Assembly (NCBI RefSeq): GCF_000430645.1 | Contig: NZ_KE387187.1 | Location: forward strand, 62,001 to 126,000 | Length of the DNA: 64,000 nt | Reading direction: 5' to 3' | DNA from: Aquimarina latercula DSM 2041 | GTDB lineage: Bacteria > Bacteroidota > Bacteroidia > Flavobacteriales > Flavobacteriaceae | Shown here: positions 17,495-26,801 of the stretch, piece after piece | How positions within the stretch are numbered: position 1 is the first letter of the stretch | Layout of the letters: every line of letters starts with the position of its first letter | Translations under genes and position numbers: made by a program | Notes under the pieces: generated by a model | Databases searched by the model: none | Seen by the model: only the letters and a program-made list of their open reading frames with translations | What the model was told of the DNA's origin: nothing

Positions 17495-18029
17495 AGATCC
17501 TATAATCACTTTTAAAAGAAGGTCTGAAAAATGGCATAGTGACCTTCAAAGTTATAGTACTGAAAAATTGTATCACAAACCATTAACCAATCAATGGTGC
17601 CTTGCAGAATTATACGATCATATTATTCGCGTAGCAAAAACATATCAGCTCCCCAATTTTCAAAAATGTATTGAGGGTGATATTAAAAAAGGAAAAAGAA
17701 AAAACAGTATTGCCTACCTAATATTTGATTTAAGTATTGTTCCTTCTCGCACTATAAAAATGGAATCTTTTCCTGCCAAAATTGTATCAGATTTCACTCC
17801 TAAAGTTTTAGAAAGAGAAGCTTTAGAAAATAAATTCAAAGAATTCATCGCAGAAACGTTATCTAAAGAACCGTTAATCAAACATTCTGATAAATCTTTA
17901 AAACATCACCACCCATTCTTTGGGATGATCAATGCTTCGGAATGGTTTTCTCTTATAGAAATACATATGAGACATCATGAACGCCAAAAGAAGCGATTAG
18001 AGGTAATAACAAATAAAAAAGCTCTCTAA
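17484..18029 (+). CDS. DinB-like four-helix protein
   Basis: A 181-residue protein of the DinB/YfiT-like fold. Histidines for the metal site are spread in the typical way: the helix WCLAELYDHIIRV near residue 38-50 and HMRHHERQKKRL at the end. Members of this superfamily are often thiol-dependent transferases (bacillithiol or mycothiol S-transferases); next to a YpdA-like reductase that is suggestive but not shown. It starts with GTG inside the end of the upstream gene, which implies coupling. Confidence 0.75.
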   Translation: MFHKDPIITFKRRSEKWHSDLQSYSTEKLYHKPLTNQWCLAELYDHIIRVAKTYQLPNFQKCIEGDIKKGKRKNSIAYLIFDLSIVPSRTIKMESFPAKIVSDFTPKVLEREALENKFKEFIAETLSKEPLIKHSDKSLKHHHPFFGMINASEWFSLIEIHMRHHERQKKRLEVITNKKAL

Positions 18030-18045
18030 ATCAGAGAGCTTTTTT
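18019..18045. terminator. Bidirectional terminator
   Basis: AAGCTCTCT (18019-18027) pairs with AGAGAGCTT (18033-18041), with A- and T-runs outside. It overlaps the DinB stop codon and separates it from the convergent Bax inhibitor gene. Confidence 0.8.
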
Positions 18046-18075
18046 ATTTGTTATTACTTTAATTTATATAATAAA

Positions 18076-18789
18076 TTAATCGTTTGATAGGATACTTAAG
18101 ATATACCAAAACAATAGCATTAGAGAAGCAAACAATCCTAGAGAAGCACCCACATATTGATCTTCTGAGTATTTATGTACCATATTAGAAGTTTGATACA
18201 AGATGGAACCAGATGCCAATACTACCATCCCTACACTAAACCATAATCCAAGATTAAATCCAAATAATAATCCAGCAATAATAAGTCCTAATGCTATAAA
18301 GAAACCAATTGTCAACATAGATTTTAAGAAAGAAAAATCTTTTTTAGTTAACAATACCACTCCTGATAGTCCTGTAAACAATGCCAACGTTAATATCGCA
18401 GCTTGATTTAATATATTAGCTCCTCCATTCTCGGCAATCATCATTGCTATTCCTATTAAAGGAATAAAAATAAAAGCTTCTGCTACTACATAAAGAAGCA
18501 GTCCTAAATACTGCTTATTGATATCATGTGTTTTGTGAGCCATTTTCTCGGCATAATTTGTTGCCAACATAAAACCTCCTAACATGATCATCCATCTCCA
18601 TCCTTGTGTCATTGAAAATGCAAAATTTACCAAAGGTTCAATCTGAAAAAACACCCATTCTACAATCACAAATAACAATACTGCCATTGCCAAATGCGTA
18701 TACGTCTTTTTATAAAAAGCTACTCTTTTTTCATCAGTAAGTGAACTTACTACAGGTGCTACTTGCTGAAACTCTTCCATATTATTCAT
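18076..18789 (-). CDS. Bax inhibitor-1/YccA family membrane protein
   Basis: A 237-residue protein with seven hydrophobic segments between about residues 30 and 235 and a short soluble N-terminus. The overall pattern (FYKKTYTHLAMAV, FIFIPLIG, LGLFASLMLLFWYILSIL at the end) fits the BI-1/TMBIM family, whose bacterial members act as pH-sensitive calcium leak channels or as FtsH modulators (YccA). It stands alone on the minus strand. Confidence 0.9.
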   Translation of the reverse strand: MNNMEEFQQVAPVVSSLTDEKRVAFYKKTYTHLAMAVLLFVIVEWVFFQIEPLVNFAFSMTQGWRWMIMLGGFMLATNYAEKMAHKTHDINKQYLGLLLYVVAEAFIFIPLIGIAMMIAENGGANILNQAAILTLALFTGLSGVVLLTKKDFSFLKSMLTIGFFIALGLIIAGLLFGFNLGLWFSVGMVVLASGSILYQTSNMVHKYSEDQYVGASLGLFASLMLLFWYILSILSND

Positions 18790-18965
18790 TTTAGATTTAA
18801 CTGTTTAGTTAGATAAATATAGTTTTATCATTTAATATAAGTATCATAGTGTTGTAAAATGTTACCTTCATTTTCTGTGTTTTTTCAATAAAAACGAATA
18901 GATACCTGAAAAACAAATAATTACAAACCTATCTATAGGTGATTACACTAATTAAACACCAGCAT

Positions 18966-19829
18966 TTAAACTTTAAAATATTTGAAATTTAGCATCCGAC
19001 TTACATACGTATAAATATCAGGAAATTGCTTCTTTAGCTTTTCTGGAGATTCCATAAAAACTTCTACTAGTACTGCAATAAATTCGAATTTATCGGTAAA
19101 TGCATACTCTCTTAATATCTTGGAATCAATAATTTTATTACGTAATTCTACAGAAGACAAGTGTTTTTCTAGTTCTAAAAAAGTATCATGAAATATCTCT
19201 GAGCTAATATTGTTACTCTTTAATGAACAGTAATGAATCGCATGTGTAATTTCGTGTATTCCAAGATTAATTCCATCTTCTTGATGTAAGTTTCCAATAG
19301 TAAAATGTTCCCAAGATAATGCCAATGCCTTAGATCTTGGATTAAACTCACCATTGTTTTCTGTTTTATTAAGTATCGAATAATAACTAGATGGATATAA
19401 GATAATGGTCTCCACATATTCTAATAAATAATTACGCATCCCAAAGGTTAATTGAATAACCATTATCGCAATTTGCATACGCTTATCATCATCGACAATC
19501 AGTCCCTCTCTTCCAACAAACTTCGTTGTTTCCAAAAACCTCATTACACGATGCTCAAAATACTTTTTTCTTCGTTTATCTAATTGGTCATAAAACGTAT
19601 TAGTAATTAAAAAAGATACTAGATTTGGAGGTAATTTTTTATAATTCAAATAAAAATGCACAAAAAAAGGCTTCTTATACCTCTTAGCATAAACTGTTTC
19701 CAAATATCGAGAGATATAATAAATACATATGGAGACAATACCAATTGTCAATAGGACTCCCAAAAATTTTGGAATCCCTGGTTGAGGCACCTCCTGAGGG
19801 GATATTATATATAATAAGTAAAAGTTCAA
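18966..19829 (-). CDS. MtfA-like zinc metallopeptidase
   Basis: A 287-residue protein with one N-terminal membrane segment (about 22-42) followed by a soluble domain. The zinc-binding motif HEITHAIHY near residue 193 and the downstream region FIAVLVEVFMESPE match the M90/MtfA peptidase family; in E. coli MtfA acts on Mlc and so on the glucose phosphotransferase system. The membrane anchor is an addition seen in Bacteroidota homologues. The only available start is TTG at 19829; no ATG occurs before the domain, so the start is uncertain. Confidence 0.82.
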   Translation of the reverse strand: MNFYLLYIISPQEVPQPGIPKFLGVLLTIGIVSICIYYISRYLETVYAKRYKKPFFVHFYLNYKKLPPNLVSFLITNTFYDQLDKRRKKYFEHRVMRFLETTKFVGREGLIVDDDKRMQIAIMVIQLTFGMRNYLLEYVETIILYPSSYYSILNKTENNGEFNPRSKALALSWEHFTIGNLHQEDGINLGIHEITHAIHYCSLKSNNISSEIFHDTFLELEKHLSSVELRNKIIDSKILREYAFTDKFEFIAVLVEVFMESPEKLKKQFPDIYTYVSRMLNFKYFKV

Positions 19830-19972
19830 AAAAAGGATAAGTAGGTTTATTAGGTTACAAAATAGTGGTTTTGAAATAAAAACTCTGTTAAATCAACTAC
19901 TAAAACGTTAATCTAGCCTACATAGTATTACAACCTACTAAGAAACAATCATTATATATTCAAAGAAAAACC

Positions 19973-21358
19973 CTATATGATAGTTTGTATTCCTGCTTCC
20001 TTAATTGATTTAAAACCACCAGCGACATCCACCAAATTGTGTATTCCTCTACTCTTTAAAATAGAAGCGGCTATCACAGAACGATATCCTCCTGCACAAT
20101 GAACATAAAAAGTTGTATCCCTTGGAAATTCATTAAAGTGATTATTTATCAAATCAAGCGGAGTATTGTTAGCTCCCTCTATATGAGCGGCAGAAAATTC
20201 ATTCTGTTTTCTAACATCAAAAACAGGAGTAGTATCTGTTAGTAGGTTCTTAAAAGCATCTGCAGGAATAGAATCTAAAGTATCTATTTCTCTCCCTTCT
20301 TCTTGCCAAGCTTCAAAACTTCCTTTTAAATACCCTAAAGTATTATCAAATCCTACTCTAGAAAGTCTGGTTACTGTCTCCTCTTCTCTTCCTTTAGGTG
20401 TTATCAATAATATTGGTTGCTTTACATCTCCAATCAAAGCTCCGACCCAAGGCGCAAAACCTCCATCCAAACCTATAAAAATAGATCTTGGTACGTGACC
20501 ATTTACATAATCATGTTGATGACGAACATCTAGAATAACCGCACCTGTCTCATTTGCTAACAATTCGAAATTTTCAGAAGTCAATTCACGTGTACCGCGC
20601 TCTAAAACTTCCTGGATATCTTCATATCCTTCTTTATTCATTTTTACATTTAAAGGAAAATACGAAGGTGGAGGAAGTAAACCATCCGTAACCTCTTTTA
20701 CAAACTCTTCTTTAGTCATATCAGATCTCAAAGCGTAATTCGTTTGTTTTTGAACACCAAGAGTCCCTACTGTCTCTTTACTCATGTTTTTTCCACAAGC
20801 CGATCCCGCTCCGTGAGCTGGATATACAATGACATCATCAGATAAAGGCATAATCTTAGTTCGCAAACTATCAAATAACATCTCTGCCAATTGTTCCTGA
20901 GTCATATTCGCTCCTTTTTGAGCAAGATCTGGTCTTCCTACATCTCCTAAAAACAAAGTATCTCCACTAAAAATAGCATGATCCTTTCCCTTTTCATCTT
21001 TTAGTAAATATGTTGTGCTTTCTAGCGTATGACCTGGAGTATGTAATACTATAATGGTCACGTCTCCTACTTTAAATTCCTGTCCATCAGTTGCTATAAT
21101 TGAATCAAAAGAGGTTTTAGCTTTAGGACCATACACAATAGGTGCTCCAGATTCTTTGGAAAGTGTGACATGGCCACTCACAAAATCTGCATGAAAATGA
21201 GTTTCGAAAATATACTTTATGTTCGCATTGTCCTCTTTGGATTTCTCTATATAAGGTTTTATCTCTCTTATTGGATCTATAATAGCTGCTTCGCCATTAC
21301 TCTCAATATAATATGCTCCTTGCGCAAGGCAACCAGTATACATTTGTTCAATTCTCAT
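19973..21358 (-). CDS. MBL-fold hydrolase with two rhodanese domains (persulfide dioxygenase-like)
   Basis: A 461-residue fusion. Residues about 1-245 are a metallo-beta-lactamase fold with HFHADFVSGH, FSGDTLFLGDVGRPD and YPAHG, close to ETHE1-type persulfide dioxygenases. Two rhodanese domains follow (about 255-355 and 365-460); only the second has the catalytic cysteine (VHCAGGYRS), the first has lost it. Such fusions oxidise glutathione-type persulfides and move sulfane sulfur. It is divergent from a TauE-type exporter whose promoter carries an FNR-like box, a plausible sulfur unit (persulfide to sulfite to export). Confidence 0.88.
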   Translation of the reverse strand: MRIEQMYTGCLAQGAYYIESNGEAAIIDPIREIKPYIEKSKEDNANIKYIFETHFHADFVSGHVTLSKESGAPIVYGPKAKTSFDSIIATDGQEFKVGDVTIIVLHTPGHTLESTTYLLKDEKGKDHAIFSGDTLFLGDVGRPDLAQKGANMTQEQLAEMLFDSLRTKIMPLSDDVIVYPAHGAGSACGKNMSKETVGTLGVQKQTNYALRSDMTKEEFVKEVTDGLLPPPSYFPLNVKMNKEGYEDIQEVLERGTRELTSENFELLANETGAVILDVRHQHDYVNGHVPRSIFIGLDGGFAPWVGALIGDVKQPILLITPKGREEETVTRLSRVGFDNTLGYLKGSFEAWQEEGREIDTLDSIPADAFKNLLTDTTPVFDVRKQNEFSAAHIEGANNTPLDLINNHFNEFPRDTTFYVHCAGGYRSVIAASILKSRGIHNLVDVAGGFKSIKEAGIQTII

Positions 21359-21482
21359 TTTTCCTAGTAATAAAATATCAAATAATTTTTCAAAGGTATG
21401 ATTAATTAAAAATACCGCATAATAGTCTTTTATTTATATAGGCAAATTGGAATTTTTCTAAGCAGTGCTATTTTGGTCTTAA

Positions 21483-21494
21483 TGACATTTATCA
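21483..21494 (+). promoter_or_regulatory. FNR/CRP-like box, TauE exporter promoter
   Basis: TGACATTTATCA. TACTTTTA (21518-21525) follows with a centre distance of 33 bp; the start codon at 21548 is 59.5 bp from the box centre. Confidence 0.8.
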
Positions 21495-21547
21495 TAAAAA
21501 CCTAATATAATTCATCATACTTTTATTTAAAATTTATTATCTCCTAT

Positions 21548-22276
21548 ATGCTCAATCGATACTTACCTATTTTTATTATACTCGCCATCATTTCGGAAAT
21601 TTTGGGCACTGTAGGCGGATTCGGTTCCTCTGTTTTTTTTGTTCCGGTAGCAAATTTCTTCTTAGACTTTCAATCTGTACTTGGATTAACTGCTTTATTC
21701 CACCTATCAAGTAATGTAACCAAGATTGCTTTATTTAAAAAAGGATTGGATAAAAAGCTAGTTATATCACTAGGTATTCCGGCAGTTCTTTTTGTTTCTA
21801 TTGGTGCATTATTAAGTAAATATGTTGATCCAAAAATCTTGACTTGGTTTCTTGGTTTCTTCTTAATTAGTTTGAGTTTACTATTCTTGATTTTTACACA
21901 GCTTAAAGTAAAATCTACCACAAAAAATGCTATAATTGGAGGGACATTATCAGGATTAAGTGCTGGGCTTTTAGGCACAGGAGGAGCGATCAGAGGTATT
22001 ACCATGGCGGCATTTAAAATGAACAAAGATAAATTTATTGCCACTTCCGCAATGATTGACTTAGGAGTAGACTTTAGTAGAACTATAGTCTATTATTTTA
22101 ATGGTTATATGAATAGAGAAGTTTTATATTTAACTCCCTTTCTGATAGTAGTGAGCATATTAGGTACTTGGATTGGAAAAAAAATATTAAATAAAATTTC
22201 CCAAGAACAATTTCGAAAATTTGTGTTATTCCTGATATTGGCAATAGGAATAGTAAGTATCATTGTTAATTTATGA
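21548..22276 (+). CDS. TauE/SafE family membrane exporter
   Basis: A 242-residue membrane protein with about eight hydrophobic segments and the repeated glycine-rich motif of the TauE/SafE family (GTVGGFGSSVFFVP near residue 20 and GLSAGLLGTGGAIRG near residue 140). Family members export sulfite or organosulfonates. Its position beside a persulfide-dioxygenase-like gene supports a sulfur oxyanion substrate, but this is inference. An FNR-like box at the activator position predicts induction with the cbb3 regulon. Its end overlaps the convergent BRO/P63C gene by 6 bases. Confidence 0.85.
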   Translation: MLNRYLPIFIILAIISEILGTVGGFGSSVFFVPVANFFLDFQSVLGLTALFHLSSNVTKIALFKKGLDKKLVISLGIPAVLFVSIGALLSKYVDPKILTWFLGFFLISLSLLFLIFTQLKVKSTTKNAIIGGTLSGLSAGLLGTGGAIRGITMAAFKMNKDKFIATSAMIDLGVDFSRTIVYYFNGYMNREVLYLTPFLIVVSILGTWIGKKILNKISQEQFRKFVLFLILAIGIVSIIVNL

Positions 22277-23026
22277 TTTTAAAAGTTTAGGAAGATACTC
22301 TAAAGCTTTACTATCACGTTTTTCAAAATACTCTTCAGCATATTCTTTTAACCAATAATTATCAATAAAATTAATAAATATTGGCAACAAATGATTCTTA
22401 TACTGTTTCACCTCTACTTCCAAACCACTAGGCAGTCTATGCATATACATTTTATATTCGCGATTATATTGTGGAAACTTTTCTTCTAAATATTTATCGA
22501 AATGAATCGCCACACTAATATCTGGTCGTATCTCTTTTCCATCTAAAGCATAATTTGGTAAAATATACCCTTCTTTTTCAAAACGTCCATACAATCTTAT
22601 AAAAAGCTCACTCAAAACAGAAAAATGACCAGGTGCTACTCGATCCCAATTGTCATTGAATCTAATTACAAAATTAGGGATTTCTAATCGTTTAGTATGA
22701 TAGTAACCTCTAACTCTAATAAGTGGCAATACCTCATTAGTGACCCATTTTTTAAACTTTTTAGCACTTTTAGAGTCATTACTAAAAATTAACTCATATA
22801 AAGCACTTTCTGATATCAAATTTACCATTTGCATTTGTCCATCTTTATAAACCTCCGTAGCAAAACGATCTTCGGGATCCAAAGAATTCCAAGTATCTAT
22901 TGGATCAAAAATGCCCATAAGAATGCTAACATCCTTCATAACAAACCAAACTTGACCATCAATTTCTATAGATCCGAGTTTCTGGAAGTAAGTCGTATTT
23001 CTTTTCTTGGTGATTTGCGTATTCAT
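22271..23026 (-). CDS. BRO-N and P63C domain protein
   Basis: About 251 residues from the ATG at 23026. The N-terminal 100 residues (WFVMKDVSILMGI, KFKKWVTNEVLPLIRVRGYY) are a BRO N-terminal domain of the type found in phage antirepressors. The C-terminal part (NDNWDRVAPGHFSVLSELFIRLYGRFEKEGY onward, broken here by family-conserved residues) fits the P63C domain. It is probably a DNA-binding regulator of phage ancestry. No other phage genes surround it, so it seems to be a settled chromosomal gene. Confidence 0.75.
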   Translation of the reverse strand: MNTQITKKRNTTYFQKLGSIEIDGQVWFVMKDVSILMGIFDPIDTWNSLDPEDRFATEVYKDGQMQMVNLISESALYELIFSNDSKSAKKFKKWVTNEVLPLIRVRGYYHTKRLEIPNFVIRFNDNWDRVAPGHFSVLSELFIRLYGRFEKEGYILPNYALDGKEIRPDISVAIHFDKYLEEKFPQYNREYKMYMHRLPSGLEVEVKQYKNHLLPIFINFIDNYWLKEYAEEYFEKRDSKALEYLPKLLKS

Positions 23027-23053
23027 ATCCAAATATTGTATAATTAATTTTTC

Positions 23054-23239
23054 TTAAGAGGCATTTACATATGAAAGTAATTCATAAACAAGAAAAGCTG
23101 GCCAAACAAATGCTTTAAGAACACCTATTATACCTACCCAAAAGCTTGTTGCCTGACTTACATAATATATTAATGCACCAATAATTCCTAAACCATAAAC
23201 AGTATTAGATGAGGCATTTTTTTGTACTCTTTCTTTCAT
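23054..23239 (-). CDS. Small inner membrane protein, 61 residues
   Basis: Start set at the ATG at 23239 (MKERVQKNASS). It has two hydrophobic segments (VYGLGIIGALIYYVS and VGIIGVLKAFVWPAFLVYELLSYV). No family recognised. It follows the HMA protein with 19 bases between them and is probably in the same transcript, under the FNR-like box at 23581. Many flavobacteria have small membrane proteins of this kind beside metal-binding or stress genes. Confidence 0.6.
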   Translation of the reverse strand: MKERVQKNASSNTVYGLGIIGALIYYVSQATSFWVGIIGVLKAFVWPAFLVYELLSYVNAS

Positions 23240-23258
23240 TATAATGTGTTTTATAATT

Positions 23259-23531
23259 TTAACTTTTTTGCATTCTCCCAATAGCACAACTCACATAAGA
23301 TTTAGCTTTTCTACCTAAATTGTTGCTATCATTAACCAGTGGATATCCAAGTTTAGTTAGTTCTTTCTGTACAGTTTCTATACCATCATCAGTATCATAA
23401 TTAAAAGACACTGTACAAGTATCAGTATTAACAGATATCTCTTTAATTCCTTCTAGAGTATGTAGTTTTTTTGCAATTGTACTCTCACAACCACTACACT
23501 TCAAATTTTGAATTTTTACTGTTGTTTTCAT
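23259..23531 (-). CDS. Heavy-metal-associated (HMA) domain protein
   Basis: About 90 residues from the ATG at 23531. A ferredoxin-like HMA fold covers residues 1-68 with the metal-binding pair in LKCSGCES, then GIKEISVNTDTCTVSFNYD. It resembles CopZ-type copper chaperones, extended by a 20-residue basic tail with one more Cys. Its promoter has an FNR-like box 33 bp from TATTTTTA, and the box is 55.5 bp from this ATG. Induction with the copper-containing cbb3 oxidase would make copper delivery a natural role (inference). Confidence 0.82.
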   Translation of the reverse strand: MKTTVKIQNLKCSGCESTIAKKLHTLEGIKEISVNTDTCTVSFNYDTDDGIETVQKELTKLGYPLVNDSNNLGRKAKSYVSCAIGRMQKS

Positions 23532-23580
23532 AATCAAATTTTAAAAACATAAAAATAAAGACACAGGTGTTTTTTTACTA

Positions 23581-23592
23581 TGATAATTATCA
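23581..23592 (-). promoter_or_regulatory. FNR/CRP-like box, HMA gene promoter
   Basis: TGATAATTATCA, a perfect palindrome. On the minus strand TATTTTTA (23557-23550) is centred 33 bp away. The divergent mlaE gene starts 91.5 bp from the centre and could also be influenced. Confidence 0.8.
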
Positions 23593-23677
23593 GTCTTTAA
23601 CGTAGATAAATCTGATTAATATCATTTTTAATCAAAAACTGCAAATCTATCTTTATAAAAAATTTAGTACTAACTCT

Positions 23678-24460
23678 ATGACAAAATCCCTTAGAATAGT
23701 AGGAAGAGTAAAAGCTTTTTTTATAGAAATTGGTGACTTATCATATTTTTCATTTCGATTTTTTAAAGAAGTATTCAGTAAGCCGTTTGAATTTCAAGAA
23801 TTACTGCGTCAATGTTATCATATAGGCAATCGGTCTTTATTATTGGTTGGTGTAACAGGGTTCATTCTAGGATTAGTTTTTACATTACAATCTAGACCTA
23901 CGCTAATGGAGTTTGGGGCAGAATCTTGGATGCCTTCTATGGTTGGAATATCAATCGTTAGAGAAATTGGTCCTGTAATTACAGCTCTGATATGCGCAGG
24001 ACGCATAGGTTCCGGAATGGGTGCGGAAATAGGATCCATGAAAGTTACTGAACAAATCGATGCAATGGAAGTATCTGGAACAAACCCTTTTAAATATTTA
24101 GTAGTAACACGTATAACCGCAACAACCTTAATGCTTCCGTTACTGATTATTTTTGGAGATGCTATTGCGTTATTTGGATCAGCTATAATAGAAAACATAA
24201 AAGGTGCTGTTTCTTATCAATTGTATTTTAATCAAGTTTTTGATGCGATAAAATTCAGTGATATCATCCCTGCTACGATAAAATCTTTCTTTTTCGGTTT
24301 TGTCATAGGACTTGTAGGGTGCTATAAAGGGTATCATTGTAAAAAAGGAACTGCTGGTGTTGGAGAGGCATCTAACTCAGCAGTGGTATACACTTCCATG
24401 CTGTTATTTATTATTGACTTTATAGCGGTATTTGTATCTGATATATTTTTTGAAATCTAA
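23678..24460 (+). CDS. mlaE: MlaE-family ABC transporter permease
   Basis: A 260-residue inner membrane permease with the family motif EIGPVITALICAGRIGSGMGAEIGSM broken over residues about 95-120 and five or six hydrophobic segments. MlaE works with an ATPase (next gene) and an MCE-domain protein (25239) to move phospholipids between the membranes and maintain outer membrane asymmetry, or to import lipids. The next gene follows directly. The order E-F-D is the usual core of Mla systems; MlaB and MlaC are not evident here. Confidence 0.93.
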   Translation: MTKSLRIVGRVKAFFIEIGDLSYFSFRFFKEVFSKPFEFQELLRQCYHIGNRSLLLVGVTGFILGLVFTLQSRPTLMEFGAESWMPSMVGISIVREIGPVITALICAGRIGSGMGAEIGSMKVTEQIDAMEVSGTNPFKYLVVTRITATTLMLPLLIIFGDAIALFGSAIIENIKGAVSYQLYFNQVFDAIKFSDIIPATIKSFFFGFVIGLVGCYKGYHCKKGTAGVGEASNSAVVYTSMLLFIIDFIAVFVSDIFFEI

Positions 24461-24461
24461 T

Positions 24462-25217
24462 ATGATGAAAAAACAAGTAAATAAATTCCCGATTTTAGAA
24501 CTTAAAGAGTTACAGAAAAGTTTTGGCAGCAATAATGTTTTAAACGGATTCAGCTTACAGCTATTCGAAGAAGAGAATTTGGTAGTTATGGGTAAATCGG
24601 GTTCAGGTAAGTCTGTAATGATTAAATGCCTGGTCGGTTTAATGCAGGCAGATAAAGGAAGTATTAAAATTAAAAATCAGGATATCACCGTCTTGGGTCA
24701 AAATGAACTAGATCTACTACGAACAGAAATAGGTTTTTTATTCCAAGGAAGCGCCTTATATGACTCAATGACTGTAAGAGAAAATTTGGAATTTCCATTA
24801 CGTAGACATAAAGAAAAATTAAAGATGAAAGAAACCACAGAAGATCTAATTATCGAAGCATTAGAAAACGTAGGTTTAGTAGAGGCTATAGATCTTATGC
24901 CTTCTGAACTTTCTGGTGGTATGCAAAGACGTATTGCTTTGGCAAGAGCTCTAATTTTAAAACCAAAAATCATTTTATACGATGAACCTACAACTGGATT
25001 AGATCCTATTACGGCAAAAGAAATTATTCAATTAATGAGAAACATTCAGAAGAAATATAAAACATCATCTCTGATAATAACACATGATGTAGACTGCGCT
25101 AGGGTAATTTCTAACAGGATAATTCTATTAGTAGATGGAATCAATTATGCAGAAGGAACATATCAAGAATTAATACAATCAAATGATCCTCAGGTAAAAG
25201 CTTTTTTTAAACATTAA
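24462..25217 (+). CDS. mlaF: MlaF-family ABC transporter ATPase
   Basis: About 252 residues from the ATG at 24462, one base after the mlaE stop; a TTG frame extension inside mlaE is rejected. Walker A is GKSGSGKS, the signature is LSGGMQRR and Walker B is IILYDEPTTGLDP, followed by a switch His in ITHDVD. It powers the lipid transporter formed with MlaE and MlaD. The sequence is complete and appears functional. Confidence 0.94.
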   Translation: MMKKQVNKFPILELKELQKSFGSNNVLNGFSLQLFEEENLVVMGKSGSGKSVMIKCLVGLMQADKGSIKIKNQDITVLGQNELDLLRTEIGFLFQGSALYDSMTVRENLEFPLRRHKEKLKMKETTEDLIIEALENVGLVEAIDLMPSELSGGMQRRIALARALILKPKIILYDEPTTGLDPITAKEIIQLMRNIQKKYKTSSLIITHDVDCARVISNRIILLVDGINYAEGTYQELIQSNDPQVKAFFKH

Positions 25218-25238
25218 GTACAAATCAAACCAAACGTT

Positions 25239-26216
25239 ATGCAAAAATCAGTTTCACAAAAATTAAAACTAGGTGTTTTTATAGTACTAGGTACATTATT
25301 ACTGGTAACTGCACTTTATTTTATAGGAAATAAACAACATCTCTTTAGTAGCAATATTAAGGTCCTATCCCAATTTGCCAATGTTAACGGTTTAGAGATA
25401 GGGAATAATGTTAGGTATTCTGGTATAAATGTCGGTACCGTAAGTAAAATTGAAATAATAAGTGATTATCAGATTATAGTTGAGATGATGATACAAGAGA
25501 ATATTAAGAAACATATTAAAAAAGACGCTGTAGCTACTATTGGTTCCGACGGTTTAGTTGGTAATATGATCATAAATATTATTCCAAGAGAAAGTAAATT
25601 ATCATCAATTACTTCTGGAGACACAATACAATCATATAGCAGAATTGGTTCAGATGATATGCTTACAACATTAAATGTTACCAATGAAAATGCTGCCCTA
25701 TTAACCGCAGATTTATTAAAAATAACCACCGAGATTATCGATGGTAAAGGTACACTAGGCTTATTAATAAATGATTCGACAATGGCTCAAGACCTTAAAC
25801 AAACAATTTTTCAATTAAAAAAAACCAGTTCTGGAGCTTCAAATGCAATTAGCGAGCTTAATCAAATAATTTCTTCTATCAACAAAAATGAAAGTGTAGC
25901 CGGTGTTTTATTATCCGATAGTATATCTGGAAAAAAAATGAAAACGATTGTTTCTAATTTAGAGCAATCAAGTTTTGACATTAATAAGGTTACTAAAAAT
26001 CTTGATTCTGCCTTAACGAATGTAGTTTCCGGAAAAGGAGCTCTGCATTATTTAACAGAAGACGAATCTTTAGTTAAAAATATAGATACAACGATTAATA
26101 ATATAAAAGAAGGAACAGATCTTTTTAACCAAAATATGGAGGCGCTAAAACACAATTTCTTTTTTAGAGGGTATTTTAAAAAACTCGAAAAGGAAGAAAA
26201 GAAAAAAGACAATTAA
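25239..26216 (+). CDS. mlaD: MlaD-family (MCE domain) substrate-binding protein
   Basis: A 325-residue protein with one N-terminal membrane anchor (about 10-30), an MCE domain (about 38-120, with GNNVRYSGINVGTV and DGLVGNMIINI), then a long alpha-helical tail to residue 325. MCE proteins form hexameric rings that pass lipids between the membranes. The gene follows mlaF by 21 bases, in the same operon. Confidence 0.92.
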   Translation: MQKSVSQKLKLGVFIVLGTLLLVTALYFIGNKQHLFSSNIKVLSQFANVNGLEIGNNVRYSGINVGTVSKIEIISDYQIIVEMMIQENIKKHIKKDAVATIGSDGLVGNMIINIIPRESKLSSITSGDTIQSYSRIGSDDMLTTLNVTNENAALLTADLLKITTEIIDGKGTLGLLINDSTMAQDLKQTIFQLKKTSSGASNAISELNQIISSINKNESVAGVLLSDSISGKKMKTIVSNLEQSSFDINKVTKNLDSALTNVVSGKGALHYLTEDESLVKNIDTTINNIKEGTDLFNQNMEALKHNFFFRGYFKKLEKEEKKKDN

Positions 26217-26232
26217 ATCAAAAACTTGTATT

Positions 26233-26721
26233 ATGAAAATTGAACATCTCGAAGAACACGTAAATGACTATAGAACCTCAATTAAAACTGTTGTAGACAA
26301 AAGGTTACTTTGGAAAACAAAGACAAAAGGTCTACTCATCAAAACACTAAAAACTATAGTAAAACTATACGATATTGGATGGAAAGTACAAGAATTAAGT
26401 TGGATTCATAATAATGAAGCTATCAACATTACTTTTGACTCCTTCCCTAATGAATTAATAGATTGTACTAATTTGATTCCTGCATATCAATTCTTACCAG
26501 GTGGAGCATTGATTTTTTCTCAATCATATAACGGCGATATTTATATTTTCATGTTATTTCCTGAAATTGAAAACCTACCCAAAGAAAACAATGTAGTAGA
26601 ATTAGGTACCTATACCCCAGAAACAATATCCGAAAAATTGATTATCGAAAAGGTCGATGAATTTCTGAAAGAAATGATACGTTGGGAAGTACCTTCTGTT
26701 AAAAGCAAGGTTGGTTATTGA
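26233..26721 (+). CDS. Hypothetical protein at the end of the mla operon
   Basis: A 162-residue soluble protein without signal peptide or membrane segment. The family is not recognised. The centre (LIPAYQFLPGGALIFSQSYNGDIYIFMLFPEIE) looks like a compact alpha/beta domain. It starts 16 bases after mlaD, which suggests co-transcription, but a role in lipid transport is only a guess from location. Confidence 0.6.
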   Translation: MKIEHLEEHVNDYRTSIKTVVDKRLLWKTKTKGLLIKTLKTIVKLYDIGWKVQELSWIHNNEAINITFDSFPNELIDCTNLIPAYQFLPGGALIFSQSYNGDIYIFMLFPEIENLPKENNVVELGTYTPETISEKLIIEKVDEFLKEMIRWEVPSVKSKVGY

Positions 26722-26801
26722 TATCTTATAAAAAGAGGGTGATATAATAATTCAGTAAAAGCTATGAAATAAAGCGGGTTAAAACAATTTACCAATTAAT
26801 C

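Noticed and set aside
23581..23592. FNR-like box as regulator of the mla operon
   Set aside because: The 33-bp rule and start distance fit the minus-strand HMA gene; for mlaE the distance is 91.5 bp and the candidate -7 element is not at 33 bp.
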